A DNA stretch of 64,000 nucleotides. Origin: Oscillospiraceae bacterium. Its GTDB lineage: Bacteria > Bacillota > Clostridia > Oscillospirales > Oscillospiraceae. The translations under genes and the position numbers were made by a program. Positions 33,187 to 40,953 of this stretch are shown piece by piece. The notes beneath the pieces were generated by a model that was not told the origin of the DNA, did not search any database, and saw only the letters and a program-made list of their open reading frames with translations. How positions within the stretch are numbered: the first letter of the stretch is position 1; the number at the start of each line of letters is the position of its first letter. The DNA is taken from positions 32,126 to 96,125 of the forward strand of contig JAAWNQ010000005.1 of assembly GCA_022799035.1 (NCBI GenBank). The letters are read 5' to 3'.

Positions 33187-34890
33187 TTACATCCCCATCA
33201 TGGTGTTCATAAAGCTGGAGGAGGCGTTGGGGATAAAGACGGTGTCCCCCTCCTCCAGGCCGCCGGTGACCTCGATCAGCTCGTCGCTGTTCCGGCCCAG
33301 CTCCACGGTCCGCTGTTCCAGCTTGGTGAAATCGATGAGGTTGCCGTTTTCGTCCATAGCGCCGGCCCCCGCCACCAGGACGAAGGGGGTCTGGCCCCGT
33401 TGGATGGCGTCCACGGGGACGCAGAGGGCGGAGTTGACCTCCTCCACGATGATGGAGGCCGAGACGCTCATGCCGGGGAGGAGGCCCTCTGCGGCCAGAT
33501 CCTGGCCGTTGCCGTCCACCGCCACGGTGACGGGGTAGGAGGTGTTGCCGTTCTGGGTGGTGCCGTTGATATTCACCTTCTCCACCACCCCGGTGAACTC
33601 CCGGCCGTCCAGGGCGTCGGCGGTGAAGGTCACCTTCTGGCCCACCTGGACCCGGACCACATCCATCTCGGCCACGTTGATATCAAAGGTGAGGCGGGAC
33701 ATGTCGTAGATCACCGCCAGGAAGGCGTTGGCCCCGGTGGAGGAGGCGGTGGATGGATCGTAGTTGTCCCCCTGCTTATAATTTTTCTCAATGACGGTAC
33801 CGGTGATGGGGGAGGTGATGGTATAGTCCTCCAGGCTGTCCTGGGTCCGCTCCAGGTTGTCCTGGGCGTTGCGGAGGGACAGGCGGGCGTTGGAGAGCTG
33901 GATGGCGGCGGCGTCGATCTGATCCTGCATCTTGGACTCTTTGAACTCTCCCACAAGCTGGTCCTTGGTCACCCGGTCTCCCTCGTGGAGGGTCAGGGTC
34001 TCCAGCTCCCCGGAGTATTTGGCGATGAGCTGCTTGCGCTCGCCGTACTGGAAGGTTCCGGAGGCGGAGGAGGTGAACTCCCCCACCGCGGCGGAGCCCA
34101 TGGAGGTATCGGACAGGGCACCGGGGTTGGAGACGGTGATGGTCACATTCCGCACCAGGGTGCCGCCGGGGCCCACGGAGTCGGTGGCGGAGATCTCGGT
34201 GATGGTTCCGTAAAGGACCTCGGCGGTGCCGGAGACGGTGACCGAGGCGCTTTGCCCTACATAGAAGGAGGCGGCGTTTACACTGTGGAAGGGGACCTCC
34301 AGCTTCATGTTGTCCCGGTCCAGAATGTCGGCGATGGGGGTGCCGGCGGCCAGGGTGTCGCCGGGATCCACATAGACCTTGGTGATGACGCCGCTGGCGT
34401 TGGCCTTCACCTGCCGGTCCTTGGTGTTGTCGTTCTGGGTGCGGATCAGGCTGTCGTAGTTGAGCTGGGCGGACTGGACGGAGAGCTGGGCCTGCTCCAC
34501 GCCGGTGCGAGCCTGCTTGATGGCGTTCTCCACGTCGGAGGCGTCGATGGTGAACAGCACGTCGTCCTTCTCCACCGTGTCCCCCTCCTCAAAGGGGGCG
34601 GTGAGGATCTCCCCCTTGATGAGGGTGGTGGCCTTGTAGGAGTCGTTGGACTTGATGGTGCCCGGGCCGGTGACGGCCACGGTCAGGTCCTGCACGGCCG
34701 CTGCGGCGGGGAGGTAGGAGCCGGACACGCTCTGGACCCCGCCGGACATACAGCGGGACAGGGCAAAGATGATGAGGGCTGCGATCACGGCCAGGATAAC
34801 GAGCCGTTTGACCCACTTTTTCTTTTTCTTGGGCGCTTTGAATTTGGGGGCCTCCTTGGCGGGGGCCTGGAGGGTGCTTTGTTCAGCCAT
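33187..34890 (-). CDS. HlyD/MacA-type membrane fusion (adaptor) protein
   Basis: This 567-aa protein has an N-terminal anchor (KKKWVKRLVILAVIAALIIFALSRC, about residues 22-46), followed by biotinyl-lipoyl halves, a helical hairpin (SALDVENAI-like and QIDAAAIQLSNARLSLRNAQDNLERTQDSLE) and beta-barrel regions. ATG 34890 was chosen because AAGGAG lies 9 nt upstream; the ORF-track start adds an implausible leader. It is the first gene of the adaptor-ATPase-permease operon. Longer than MacA (about 370 aa), so the lipoyl/hairpin part seems duplicated or extended. Confidence 0.9.
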   Translation of the reverse strand: MAEQSTLQAPAKEAPKFKAPKKKKKWVKRLVILAVIAALIIFALSRCMSGGVQSVSGSYLPAAAAVQDLTVAVTGPGTIKSNDSYKATTLIKGEILTAPFEEGDTVEKDDVLFTIDASDVENAIKQARTGVEQAQLSVQSAQLNYDSLIRTQNDNTKDRQVKANASGVITKVYVDPGDTLAAGTPIADILDRDNMKLEVPFHSVNAASFYVGQSASVTVSGTAEVLYGTITEISATDSVGPGGTLVRNVTITVSNPGALSDTSMGSAAVGEFTSSASGTFQYGERKQLIAKYSGELETLTLHEGDRVTKDQLVGEFKESKMQDQIDAAAIQLSNARLSLRNAQDNLERTQDSLEDYTITSPITGTVIEKNYKQGDNYDPSTASSTGANAFLAVIYDMSRLTFDINVAEMDVVRVQVGQKVTFTADALDGREFTGVVEKVNINGTTQNGNTSYPVTVAVDGNGQDLAAEGLLPGMSVSASIIVEEVNSALCVPVDAIQRGQTPFVLVAGAGAMDENGNLIDFTKLEQRTVELGRNSDELIEVTGGLEEGDTVFIPNASSSFMNTMMGM

Positions 34891-34984
34891 AAGTAGGTTC
34901 TCCTTCCAAATCTGGGTTGCTGCTGCAAGTCCACAATATAGCATAGGGAAAAGAAAAAATTATAAACAAGAGATTAAAAATCGC

Positions 34985-35230
34985 TTAAGATGGATCCTCC
35001 GAAGGAAAGGCCAGGGAGAAGGCCTGGGAGAACAGGGCCGTCATCTCCTGACGCCGGGAGTGGGGGATGAGGGCGACCCCGCGGTCCTGGTCGGCCAGCA
35101 GCAGAAAGCTGTCCCCCGGCCGGATGTTGTAGAGCTGGCGGACCTCCTTGGGAATGACGATCTGTCCCTTTGGCCCTATTTTCACGGTGGACATATATTT
35201 TCCGGCAAGGCTGTCGGACTGCACGGCCAT
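34985..35230 (-). CDS. AbrB/SpoVT-family DNA-binding protein
   Basis: This 81-aa protein has a swapped-hairpin AbrB domain (STVKIGPKGQIVIPKEVRQLYNIRPGDSFLLL) and a short tail. AAAGGAGG lies 8 nt before ATG 35230. It sits upstream of and co-directional with the MacA-like operon, separated by about 95 bp, so it may regulate that operon. It is distinct from SpoVT. Confidence 0.88.
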   Translation of the reverse strand: MAVQSDSLAGKYMSTVKIGPKGQIVIPKEVRQLYNIRPGDSFLLLADQDRGVALIPHSRRQEMTALFSQAFSLAFPSEDPS

Positions 35231-35474
35231 ATTTGGGCCTCCTTTCCAACAAGTAATACTTTTCTTACCTATCCGCTCCTGGTATGATACGGCGGAGGAG
35301 GAGAAAAGTCAAATGAATTTTTTGTGAACGGTGGGCAGCCTGTCCATTATAAATCTTAAAAAATAAGAAGTCAATAAATAATATCTTAAATATAAGGAAA
35401 AATGAACGAAAGAGGGCGGGGGCCGCTATGATGTATCTAATATTAAAGAAGAAAAGGTCGGGGAGGGAATGCGC

Positions 35475-35807
35475 ATGGAGGAATTTGGATTTGCCCTGCG
35501 GCTGGCCCGGGAGAAGCGGGGCCTGACCCAAAAGCAGGTGATGGCCATGACCGGGATCAACAACAAGACCCTGTCGGGCTATGAAAATGGGGTGGCGGAG
35601 CCGGATCTGCAGACCCTTTCCGCGCTGCTGAAGCTCTATGGCCTATCGGCCAACCGGCTGTTCGGACAGCAGGAGGGGACGCGGGAGGAGCTGTCCGCCC
35701 AGGAGGAGCAGCTTCTCAAGCTGTTCCGGGCCATGTCCGGACGGGAGCGGGAGGAGCTGCTGGCGGCTTTGCGGGCGGTGCTGCACTGCCGGGAGAAGCA
35801 GGGATAA
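35475..35807 (+). CDS. XRE-family HTH regulator
   Basis: This 110-aa regulator has a helix-turn-helix at residues about 5-58 (FALRLAREKRGLTQKQVMAMTGI) and a helical C-terminus ending in ALRAVLHCREKQG. The start is ATG 35475, 8 nt after GGGAGG; the ATG at 35469 is too close to the ribosome site. It is divergent from the AbrB-type gene and precedes the M23 peptidase gene by 66 bp. Confidence 0.85.
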   Translation: MEEFGFALRLAREKRGLTQKQVMAMTGINNKTLSGYENGVAEPDLQTLSALLKLYGLSANRLFGQQEGTREELSAQEEQLLKLFRAMSGREREELLAALRAVLHCREKQG

Positions 35808-35873
35808 TTTTTCTTTTTTCGGGTATAAAGACCTCTGGGGCTGGCAACACTTAGCCTCGGAGGTGCAAAACAA

Positions 35874-36596
35874 ATGAAGAGAACGATACAGGACCGTGTC
35901 AGCGACTTCATGGCGGGAAAGGGTTTCTACATCGTCCTTCTCCTGTGCGTGACGGCGCTGGGAGTTTCAGGCTACTATCTCTTTTCCGGGTTCCGGGAGG
36001 AGCCTGCCCGGCCCGTGACGGGGCAGGCCACCGTGGTGGTGACCCCCGCTCCCGCTACCCCCCAGCCCACGGCGGCGGTGGCTCCCCCCTCTGTGGCCAC
36101 CCCAAGACCCACCCCCTCGGCCCCCCCGGTGCCGGCGGTGACCCCTCAGGTACTGACCACTCCGGAGCCCACCACGGCCACCGCCTCGGTCTACACCTGG
36201 CCGGTGAAGGGGGAGGTGCTCCGGAGTTGGTCGGTGGAGACCCTGAGCTACGATAGGACCATGGGGGACTGGCGGACCCACGACGGGGTGGACATCGCCG
36301 CCTCGGCGGGGACCACCGTGATGGCCCCGGCTGGGGGAACGGTCAGCGATCTATACACCGATGATCTCATGGGGACCACGGTGGTGATCCTTCACGCTGA
36401 CGGAGTTATGTCAACCTGTTCCAACCTGGCGGCGGTCCCCACGGTGGAGATCGGGGATACGGTGCGGACCGGGGACGTGATCGGCTCGGTGGGCACCAGC
36501 GCCATCGCCGAGAGCGAGGAGGCCGCCCACCTGCACCTGTCCATGACCAGGAACGGAGTCAGCGTGGATCCTCTGGAGTATCTGCCCATGAAGTGA
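35874..36596 (+). CDS. Membrane-anchored M23 (LytM) peptidase, SpoIIQ-like
   Basis: This 240-aa protein has one N-terminal TM helix (about residues 18-42), a Pro/Thr-rich linker (about 50-105) and a C-terminal LytM domain (about 115-235). Both zinc motifs are intact: H-x3-D (HDGVDIAAS) and H-x-H (HLHLSM). Length, topology and domain position match SpoIIQ, the forespore half of the SpoIIQ-SpoIIIAH engulfment channel. In many Clostridia, unlike Bacillus, SpoIIQ keeps the catalytic residues. Another membrane endopeptidase cannot be excluded because spoIIIAH is not in the window. GGAGG is present in the leader. Confidence 0.8.
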   Translation: MKRTIQDRVSDFMAGKGFYIVLLLCVTALGVSGYYLFSGFREEPARPVTGQATVVVTPAPATPQPTAAVAPPSVATPRPTPSAPPVPAVTPQVLTTPEPTTATASVYTWPVKGEVLRSWSVETLSYDRTMGDWRTHDGVDIAASAGTTVMAPAGGTVSDLYTDDLMGTTVVILHADGVMSTCSNLAAVPTVEIGDTVRTGDVIGSVGTSAIAESEEAAHLHLSMTRNGVSVDPLEYLPMK

Positions 36597-36597
36597 G

Positions 36598-36627
36598 CTA
36601 TCATTTAGATAATCATCTAAATGATAG
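36598..36627 (+). terminator. Hairpin after the SpoIIQ-like gene
   Basis: A perfect 13-bp stem (CTATCATTTAGAT / ATCTAAATGATAG) starts 2 bp after the stop. It is A/T-rich and lacks a T-run, so a second stem downstream is probably the real terminator. Confidence 0.5.
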
Positions 36628-36650
36628 GATACAGCAAAGGATCATAAAAG

Positions 36651-36690
36651 TCAAGGCCCGGGGAGGAGAGCTCCCCGGGCCTTGATTTTT
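36651..36690 (+). terminator. Terminator between the SpoIIQ-like gene and queT leader
   Basis: A perfect 14-bp stem (TCAAGGCCCGGGGA / TCCCCGGGCCTTGA) is followed by TTTTT. Confidence 0.88.
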
Positions 36691-36740
36691 GGATGGGGTA
36701 TGGTATAATGGCTTTGACTGGATCCCCCGTCCAGTCTAAC

Positions 36741-36867
36741 GGTCGGAGAGAATGCCGTCGGTCCGCCTTGCGCCGTGCGGACCGGGAAAGGGACCTCCGA
36801 CCCTGTATGGGGCGCGCATACTGTGGGGCCGCGAGGCCCCGAATCAAAAAACGGAGGTTTTTTTGTT
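36741..36867 (+). ncRNA. Structured queT leader, candidate preQ1-type riboswitch
   Basis: Stem P1 pairs GGTCGGAG (36741-36748) with CTCCGACC (36795-36802), enclosing a hairpin CGGTCCGC/GCGGACCG (36759-36784). The 3' strand of P1 overlaps ACCTCCG (36793-36799), which is perfectly complementary to the gene's own Shine-Dalgarno CGGAGGT (36852-36858). P1 and SD sequestration are therefore mutually exclusive, a typical translational switch. A GGGGCC/GGCCCC hairpin lies between. Because the gene is queT, a queuosine-precursor riboswitch is the natural guess. PreQ1-III is known upstream of queT in Ruminococcaceae, but I could not verify its consensus. Confidence 0.65.
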
Positions 36868-37395
36868 ATGGGAAAATTCAGCACCAAAGATCTGACCCTG
36901 GCGGCCATGGTGGCCGCCCTCTACGCCGTGATGGGCTATTTCGGAAACGTGTTCGGACTGACCTTCGGGCCGGTCCAGTTTCGGTTTGCCGAGGCCCTCA
37001 CCGTGCTGCCCTTTCTGTTTCCCTCCACCGTATCGGGGCTCTTTGTGGGGTGCGTCATCGTGAACCTGCTGTCCCCCTATGGGCCGCTGGATATTGTGGT
37101 GGGCTCGGCGGCCACCCTGATCGCCGCGGTGTGGACCAGCCGGGTGAGGAATAAATGGCTGGCTCCCTTGCCCCCGGTGATCTGCAACACGGCGCTGGTG
37201 GGCTTCACCATCGCTCTGGCGGAGGCCAACGGCTTTACCGCCGCCTTCCCCATGGCCTGGCTGGTCAACGGCCTGAGCGTGGGGATCGGAGAATTGGGCG
37301 TATGCTATGCGCTGGGGATGCTTCTGCTGGGGCTTATGCCCAGGGTCGGCTATTTCCGCTCCATCATTCCGGAAAAGCGGCTTTCCGCGCTGTAA
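36868..37395 (+). CDS. queT: QueT queuosine-precursor transporter
   Basis: This 175-aa integral membrane protein has about five or six hydrophobic segments and the QueT/COG4708 pattern (LAAMVAALYAVMGY, VQFRFAEALTVLPF, SPYGPLDIVVGSAATLIA). It is an S-component of an ECF-type importer for queuosine precursors, used for tRNA wobble modification. ATG 36868 comes 10 nt after GGAGG; the ORF-track start lies in the leader. The preceding leader can sequester its ribosome site. Confidence 0.9.
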   Translation: MGKFSTKDLTLAAMVAALYAVMGYFGNVFGLTFGPVQFRFAEALTVLPFLFPSTVSGLFVGCVIVNLLSPYGPLDIVVGSAATLIAAVWTSRVRNKWLAPLPPVICNTALVGFTIALAEANGFTAAFPMAWLVNGLSVGIGELGVCYALGMLLLGLMPRVGYFRSIIPEKRLSAL

Positions 37396-37436
37396 ATACA
37401 GGATCTGATCAAATATAGATTTAAGGAGGATGTCCT

Positions 37437-38306
37437 ATGAAGGTCCGCAAAGCAGTCATACCCGCCGCCGGGCTGGGGACCCGGATGCTGCCCGCCACCA
37501 AGACGGTGCCCAAGGAGATGCTGCCCCTGGTGGACAAGCCCGCCCTTCAGTATATCATTGAGGAGGCCGCCGCCGCGGGCATTGAGGACATCCTGGTGGT
37601 TACCAACCGGGCCAAATCGGCCATGGACGACTACTTTGACTATTACCCGGAGCTGGAGACCCGGCTTCTCCAGGCGGGGAAGGACCGGGAGCTCCACGAG
37701 GTCCGCCACGCCGCCGACCTTGCCAACATCTTCTACGTCCGGCAGAAGGAGACCAAGGGTCTGGGTCACGCCATCTGGCGGGCCAAGCGGTTCGTGGGGG
37801 ACGAGCCCTTCGCGGTACTGCTGGGGGACGATATCATGCGCTCCCGGACCCCCGTCATCGGCCAGCTCATGGCGGCGGCGGAAAAGTATGACGCCTCCGC
37901 CGTGGGGGTGCAGCAGGTCCCGCTGAGCGCCATATCCAAGTACTGCTCCCTGAAGGTAGAGCCCCTGGAGGAGCGGATCTTCCGCACCACCGACATGGTG
38001 GAGAAGCCCCGGCCGGAGCAGGTCTTCTCCAACTACGCCATCCTGGGTCGGTATGTGCTGAAGCCCGGCATCTTCGATATCCTGGAGAATCAGGCCCCGG
38101 GCTACGGCGGGGAGATCCAGCTCACCGACGGCTTGGGCGAACTGTGCAAGCGGGAGCGGATGGTGGCGGTGGACTTTGAGGGCCGTCGGTATGACACGGG
38201 CAACCTGAAAGGATTTTTGGAGGCCACCATCGACTTTTCCCTGGAGCACCCGGAGACGGGGGAGTGGCTGAAGGAGTTCTTAAAGGAGAAAGCGGCTGCG
38301 CTGTAA
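37437..38306 (+). CDS. galU: UTP-glucose-1-phosphate uridylyltransferase
   Basis: This 289-aa enzyme makes UDP-glucose from UTP and glucose-1-phosphate for cell-envelope glycans. The N-terminal nucleotide-binding signature AVIPAAGLGTRMLPATKTVPKEMLPLVDKP is complete, and VLLGDDI, the lysine of EKPRPEQV and GYGGEIQLTDG are present. Length is normal. AAGGAGG lies upstream of ATG 37437. It lies 41 bp after queT with no terminator between, so it may be partly cotranscribed. Confidence 0.97.
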   Translation: MKVRKAVIPAAGLGTRMLPATKTVPKEMLPLVDKPALQYIIEEAAAAGIEDILVVTNRAKSAMDDYFDYYPELETRLLQAGKDRELHEVRHAADLANIFYVRQKETKGLGHAIWRAKRFVGDEPFAVLLGDDIMRSRTPVIGQLMAAAEKYDASAVGVQQVPLSAISKYCSLKVEPLEERIFRTTDMVEKPRPEQVFSNYAILGRYVLKPGIFDILENQAPGYGGEIQLTDGLGELCKRERMVAVDFEGRRYDTGNLKGFLEATIDFSLEHPETGEWLKEFLKEKAAAL

Positions 38307-38310
38307 AAGA

Positions 38311-38346
38311 AAAAGGACCGCCCTGTGAATCAGGGCGGTCCTTTTT
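38311..38346. terminator. Bidirectional terminator between galU and the PepSY gene
   Basis: A 15-bp perfect stem (AAAAGGACCGCCCTG / CAGGGCGGTCCTTTT) with A- and T-runs on both sides lies between two convergent genes. Confidence 0.92.
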
Positions 38347-38355
38347 GCCTTTTTA

Positions 38356-39138
38356 TTAGTCGTAGTCCACTTCCCACTTGAGGATGACCCCGGTGACGGC
38401 GTTCACATCGCACTCGTACTCGGTACGGCCCTCCCGGAGCTCCACCTCGTAGACATAGCGGCCGTCGTCCCGGTCCAGCTCGCACTTGACCACCCGGGCG
38501 CCCGAGGGGGCCCGGTCCAGAGCGATCTGCTGGGCCTGGGCGGAGGTGATCAGATCCTCCTGGGCGGTTTGGCCGGAGGAGGGGCGGTGGATGGAGTAGT
38601 TGTCCAGGTCGTGGTCAAAGGAGAGCACCGCGCCGGTGAGGGCGTCGATGTCGTAGTCATACTCCGTGCTGCCGGAGTAGAATTCCACGTCGTAGCAGAC
38701 GACCCCATCCTCCCGGTCCAGCTTGGTCTGGAGAAACACGGCCTCGGCGGAACTCACCCCGGCGTGCTGGAGGGCCAGCTCCCTGGCCCGGTCGGCGGTG
38801 ATGTAGCTGGAGGCGTTGGGGTCGGCGGCCAGGGCCATATCCTCCGTGGTGATCCTGGCGGTGCGGCTGGCGCTGTCGTAGCTGACGGTCATGCCCGCCG
38901 CCTCGCACAGAGCGCGGACGGGGGCGTAGGTGGTGCCGTCGTAGGAGAAGAGAGGGACCTGCTCGCCCTTGACATTTCGGGGGGAAAAGCGGGCGCCGTT
39001 GATGGTGACGGTGATGCCGTCCTCGATCTGGATGGAGCGGCCCGCGGCAAGGGCGGCGGAGCCAAGACCCAGGGCAAGGGCGGTGGTGAGAATGCCGGCC
39101 AGGAAGCCCTGGAGGCGGTCACGGCTGTGTTTCATCAT
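38356..39138 (-). CDS. Secreted PepSY-domain protein with stalk-like N-terminus
   Basis: This 261-aa exported protein has a signal peptide at residues about 10-32 (LAGILTTALALGLGSAALAAG). A copper-amine-oxidase-type 'stalk' domain follows (about 40-100, LFSYDGTTYAPVRALCEAAGMTVSYD). Two PepSY domains follow (about 110-175 and 190-258), each with the ITADRARELAL / TSAQAQQIAL helix and the DY-D-DALTG-VL strand. PepSY domains usually bind or inhibit proteases or carry small ligands. The start is one of two adjacent ATGs at 39138/39135 after AAAGGAG; the ORF-track start adds 62 residues without support. Confidence 0.88.
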   Translation of the reverse strand: MMKHSRDRLQGFLAGILTTALALGLGSAALAAGRSIQIEDGITVTINGARFSPRNVKGEQVPLFSYDGTTYAPVRALCEAAGMTVSYDSASRTARITTEDMALAADPNASSYITADRARELALQHAGVSSAEAVFLQTKLDREDGVVCYDVEFYSGSTEYDYDIDALTGAVLSFDHDLDNYSIHRPSSGQTAQEDLITSAQAQQIALDRAPSGARVVKCELDRDDGRYVYEVELREGRTEYECDVNAVTGVILKWEVDYD

Positions 39139-39387
39139 AATAATAGGACTCCTTTCGATGTGAAATAAATGTGAGTGGTTTACTGGGAAATCCATCCATA
39201 TGATAGCAAAAAAGTAGGAATTAGTCAAGAAGAAAAAATCGGCCCCCATGGACGGTAGGTAACACCATACCTGACGGTGCGCCGAGTCGTCGCACCCCAC
39301 ACTATCCCATCCATCCCAACTCATCTCACCTTACATTACCTCGCCCACAAACAAAGGGATGTGGCGCCATGTATGACGGATCTTCTG

Positions 39388-39460
39388 TAGGGGCGGGTTC
39401 CAAACCCGCCCGCCCGTGACCCTTGCCCTTCGTAGGGGCGCATATCATGCGCTCGTTCCC
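39388..39460. repeat. GTAGGGGCG-type intergenic repeat pair
   Basis: Two tandem units begin GTAGGGGCG: one followed by a GGGTTCCAAACCC hairpin, the second by GCATATCATGCGC. The unit in 24690-24730 has the same plan. Such short hairpin units after GTAGGGGCG are widespread intergenic repeats in Clostridia genomes, to my recollection. They are noncoding. Confidence 0.55.
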
Positions 39461-39512
39461 TATCAGATAACATCCCACTCAGGCCATGTGAGGGGTAAAG
39501 AGGAAAAAATCC

Positions 39513-39540
39513 TTGACATTCCACAAAATTCCGTTATAAT
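39513..39540 (+). promoter_or_regulatory. Promoter of rpsF-ssb-rpsR
   Basis: TTGACA (39513-39518) and TATAAT (39535-39540), both perfect, are separated by 16 bp, about 80 bp before the rpsF ATG. Confidence 0.9.
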
Positions 39541-39548
39541 AATATAGC

Positions 39549-39606
39549 CTGTCAAAAGACAGAGCTCCTTGCTCCCGGTAAGAGCCGGGGGCCACAAGAC
39601 CATAAG
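39549..39606 (+). promoter_or_regulatory. rpsF leader, possible S6:S18 autoregulatory element
   Basis: The 5' leader contains a CTCCCGG ... CCGGGGG hairpin with flanking CCTTG and CACAAGACC, located just before AAGGAGG. The known S6:S18 rpsF leader motif is a short hairpin with a conserved CCG bulge in the same place. This leader has the right position and size, but the match was judged by eye. Confidence 0.45.
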
Positions 39607-39620
39607 GAGGTGCACAAAAA

Positions 39621-39917
39621 ATGGCAAAGCTCAATGCGAACTACGAGGCCGTGTTCATCATCGACCCCCGCAAGAACGAGGAGGACACCGCCGCCCTGGT
39701 AGAGAAGTTCAAGACCCTGGCTGAGACCAACGCCACTTCTGTGGAGGTGGACGAGTGGGGCAAGCGCCGTCTGGCCTACCCCATCCAGGATCAGACCGAC
39801 GGGCATTACGTCCGGCTGACCTTCTCCGCCGCTCCCGCTTTCCCCGCCGAGCTGGACCGTATCTTCCGTATTACCGACGGCGTGATGCGTTCCATGATCG
39901 TCTGCCTGGACGAGTAA
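39621..39917 (+). CDS. rpsF: 30S ribosomal protein S6
   Basis: 98 aa, standard S6 length and pattern (NYEAVFIIDPRKNEEDTAALVEKF, VDEWGKRRLAYPIQ, RIFRITDGVMRSMIV). AAGGAGG precedes ATG. First gene of the usual rpsF-ssb-rpsR operon; S6 binds S18 and the platform of 16S rRNA. Confidence 0.98.
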   Translation: MAKLNANYEAVFIIDPRKNEEDTAALVEKFKTLAETNATSVEVDEWGKRRLAYPIQDQTDGHYVRLTFSAAPAFPAELDRIFRITDGVMRSMIVCLDE

Positions 39918-39929
39918 GGAGGAGCCGGG

Positions 39930-40409
39930 ATGCTCAATCGTATCATTATCATGGGTCGGCTGGTGGCCGACCCGGAGCTGCGGACCACCCCCACCGGGAC
40001 CCCGGTGGCCACGGTGCGTCTGGCGGTAGACCGGGATTTTAAGAACAAGCAGACCGGCGAGCGGGAGACCGACTTTATCAATGTGGTCGCCTGGCGCCAG
40101 ACCGCCGAGTTCATCAGCCGCTACTTCACCAAGGGCCGCATGGCCGTGGTGGAGGGCCGGCTCCAGATTCGTCCCTACACCGACCGGGACGGCAACAAGC
40201 GTACCGCCGCCGAGGTGGTGGCGGAGAACTTCTATTTCGGCGATTCCCGCCGGGATGGAGACGGCGGCGGAAGCTACGGCGGCCAGTCTTATGGCCAGCC
40301 CTATTCCGCCCCTGCCGCCTCCCAGCAGCCCCCTATGGGGTACTCCGCTCCCGAGGGAGACGACCAGTTCACCGAGTTGGTCGGCGACGAGAGCGATCTG
40401 CCGTTCTGA
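39930..40409 (+). CDS. ssb: Single-stranded DNA-binding protein
   Basis: This 159-aa OB-fold protein begins MLNRIIIMGRLVADPELR and has TDFINVVAWR, then a Gly/Ser/Pro-rich linker. It ends in the acidic tail DESDLPF, which recruits partner proteins (consensus DDDLPF). It lies 12 bp after rpsF with AAGGAGG. Normal genomic SSB, part of the operon. Confidence 0.98.
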   Translation: MLNRIIIMGRLVADPELRTTPTGTPVATVRLAVDRDFKNKQTGERETDFINVVAWRQTAEFISRYFTKGRMAVVEGRLQIRPYTDRDGNKRTAAEVVAENFYFGDSRRDGDGGGSYGGQSYGQPYSAPAASQQPPMGYSAPEGDDQFTELVGDESDLPF

Positions 40410-40445
40410 GGACGGCGTTAATTTGAAATAAGGGAGGTTAACCTC

Positions 40446-40694
40446 ATGCCTATGGAGAACGGAAAAGAGATGCGGCCCCGTGGACGGAAGCGCCGTAAGG
40501 TCTGCACCTTCTGCGCCGACAAGGTGGAGCACATCGACTACAAGGACGCAGCCAAGCTCAAGCGGTTCCTGTCCGAGCGGAGCAAGATCCTGCCCCGCCG
40601 TACCACCGGCACCTGCGCCATGCATCAGCGCCAGCTGACCACCGCTGTGAAGCGGGCCCGTCAGATCGCCCTGCTGCCCTACGTGACCGACTGA
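40446..40694 (+). CDS. rpsR: 30S ribosomal protein S18
   Basis: 82 aa, with the S18 core [61 protein letters not shown]. Cys pairs (CTFC plus C and H further on) indicate a zinc-binding C+ form. GGGAGGTTAACCTC precedes ATG. Confidence 0.98.
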   Translation: MPMENGKEMRPRGRKRRKVCTFCADKVEHIDYKDAAKLKRFLSERSKILPRRTTGTCAMHQRQLTTAVKRARQIALLPYVTD

Positions 40695-40707
40695 TCGCGT
40701 AAAGTTC

Positions 40708-40745
40708 AGAGCCGTGGACCGATTTGGTCCGCGGCTCTTTTTATT
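40708..40745 (+). terminator. Terminator of the rpsF operon
   Basis: A 13-bp stem (AGAGCCGTGGACC / GGTCCGCGGCTCT, one G-U pair) with a 5-nt loop is followed by TTTTTATTTT. Confidence 0.93.
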
Positions 40746-40842
40746 TTCTATACAAAGAAAACTGGAAAAGCCTGTCTTGCAAGGGAAATGACAAAATGCA
40801 CAAAAAAGCGGCAATGGAAATGGCGAAAATAACAATTTCAAC

Positions 40843-40910
40843 CAAAGAGAATTTCTGTTACAATAGACAAAACGCTTCAGGCCGCCCCAGACCTGGGGCG
40901 GCCTTCTCTT
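40843..40910 (+). promoter_or_regulatory. Promoter region and leader hairpin of the AfuA-like operon
   Basis: A -10-like TACAAT lies at 40859-40864, with a weak -35 near 40836-40841 (17 bp). A strong stem GGCCGCCCCA / TGGGGCGGCC with a 4-nt loop (40880-40903) is followed by TTCTCTTT. This terminator-like hairpin lies inside the 5' leader, before the GGAGGG ribosome site at about 40940, so it is a candidate transcription attenuator. Confidence 0.5.
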
Positions 40911-40953
40911 TCCTGGGAGGAAAGAGAAGGGAAATTAAAGGAGGGTATATGTA

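Noticed and set aside
32578-34896. 772-aa plus-strand ORF
   Set aside because: Antisense shadow of the ATPase and adaptor genes.
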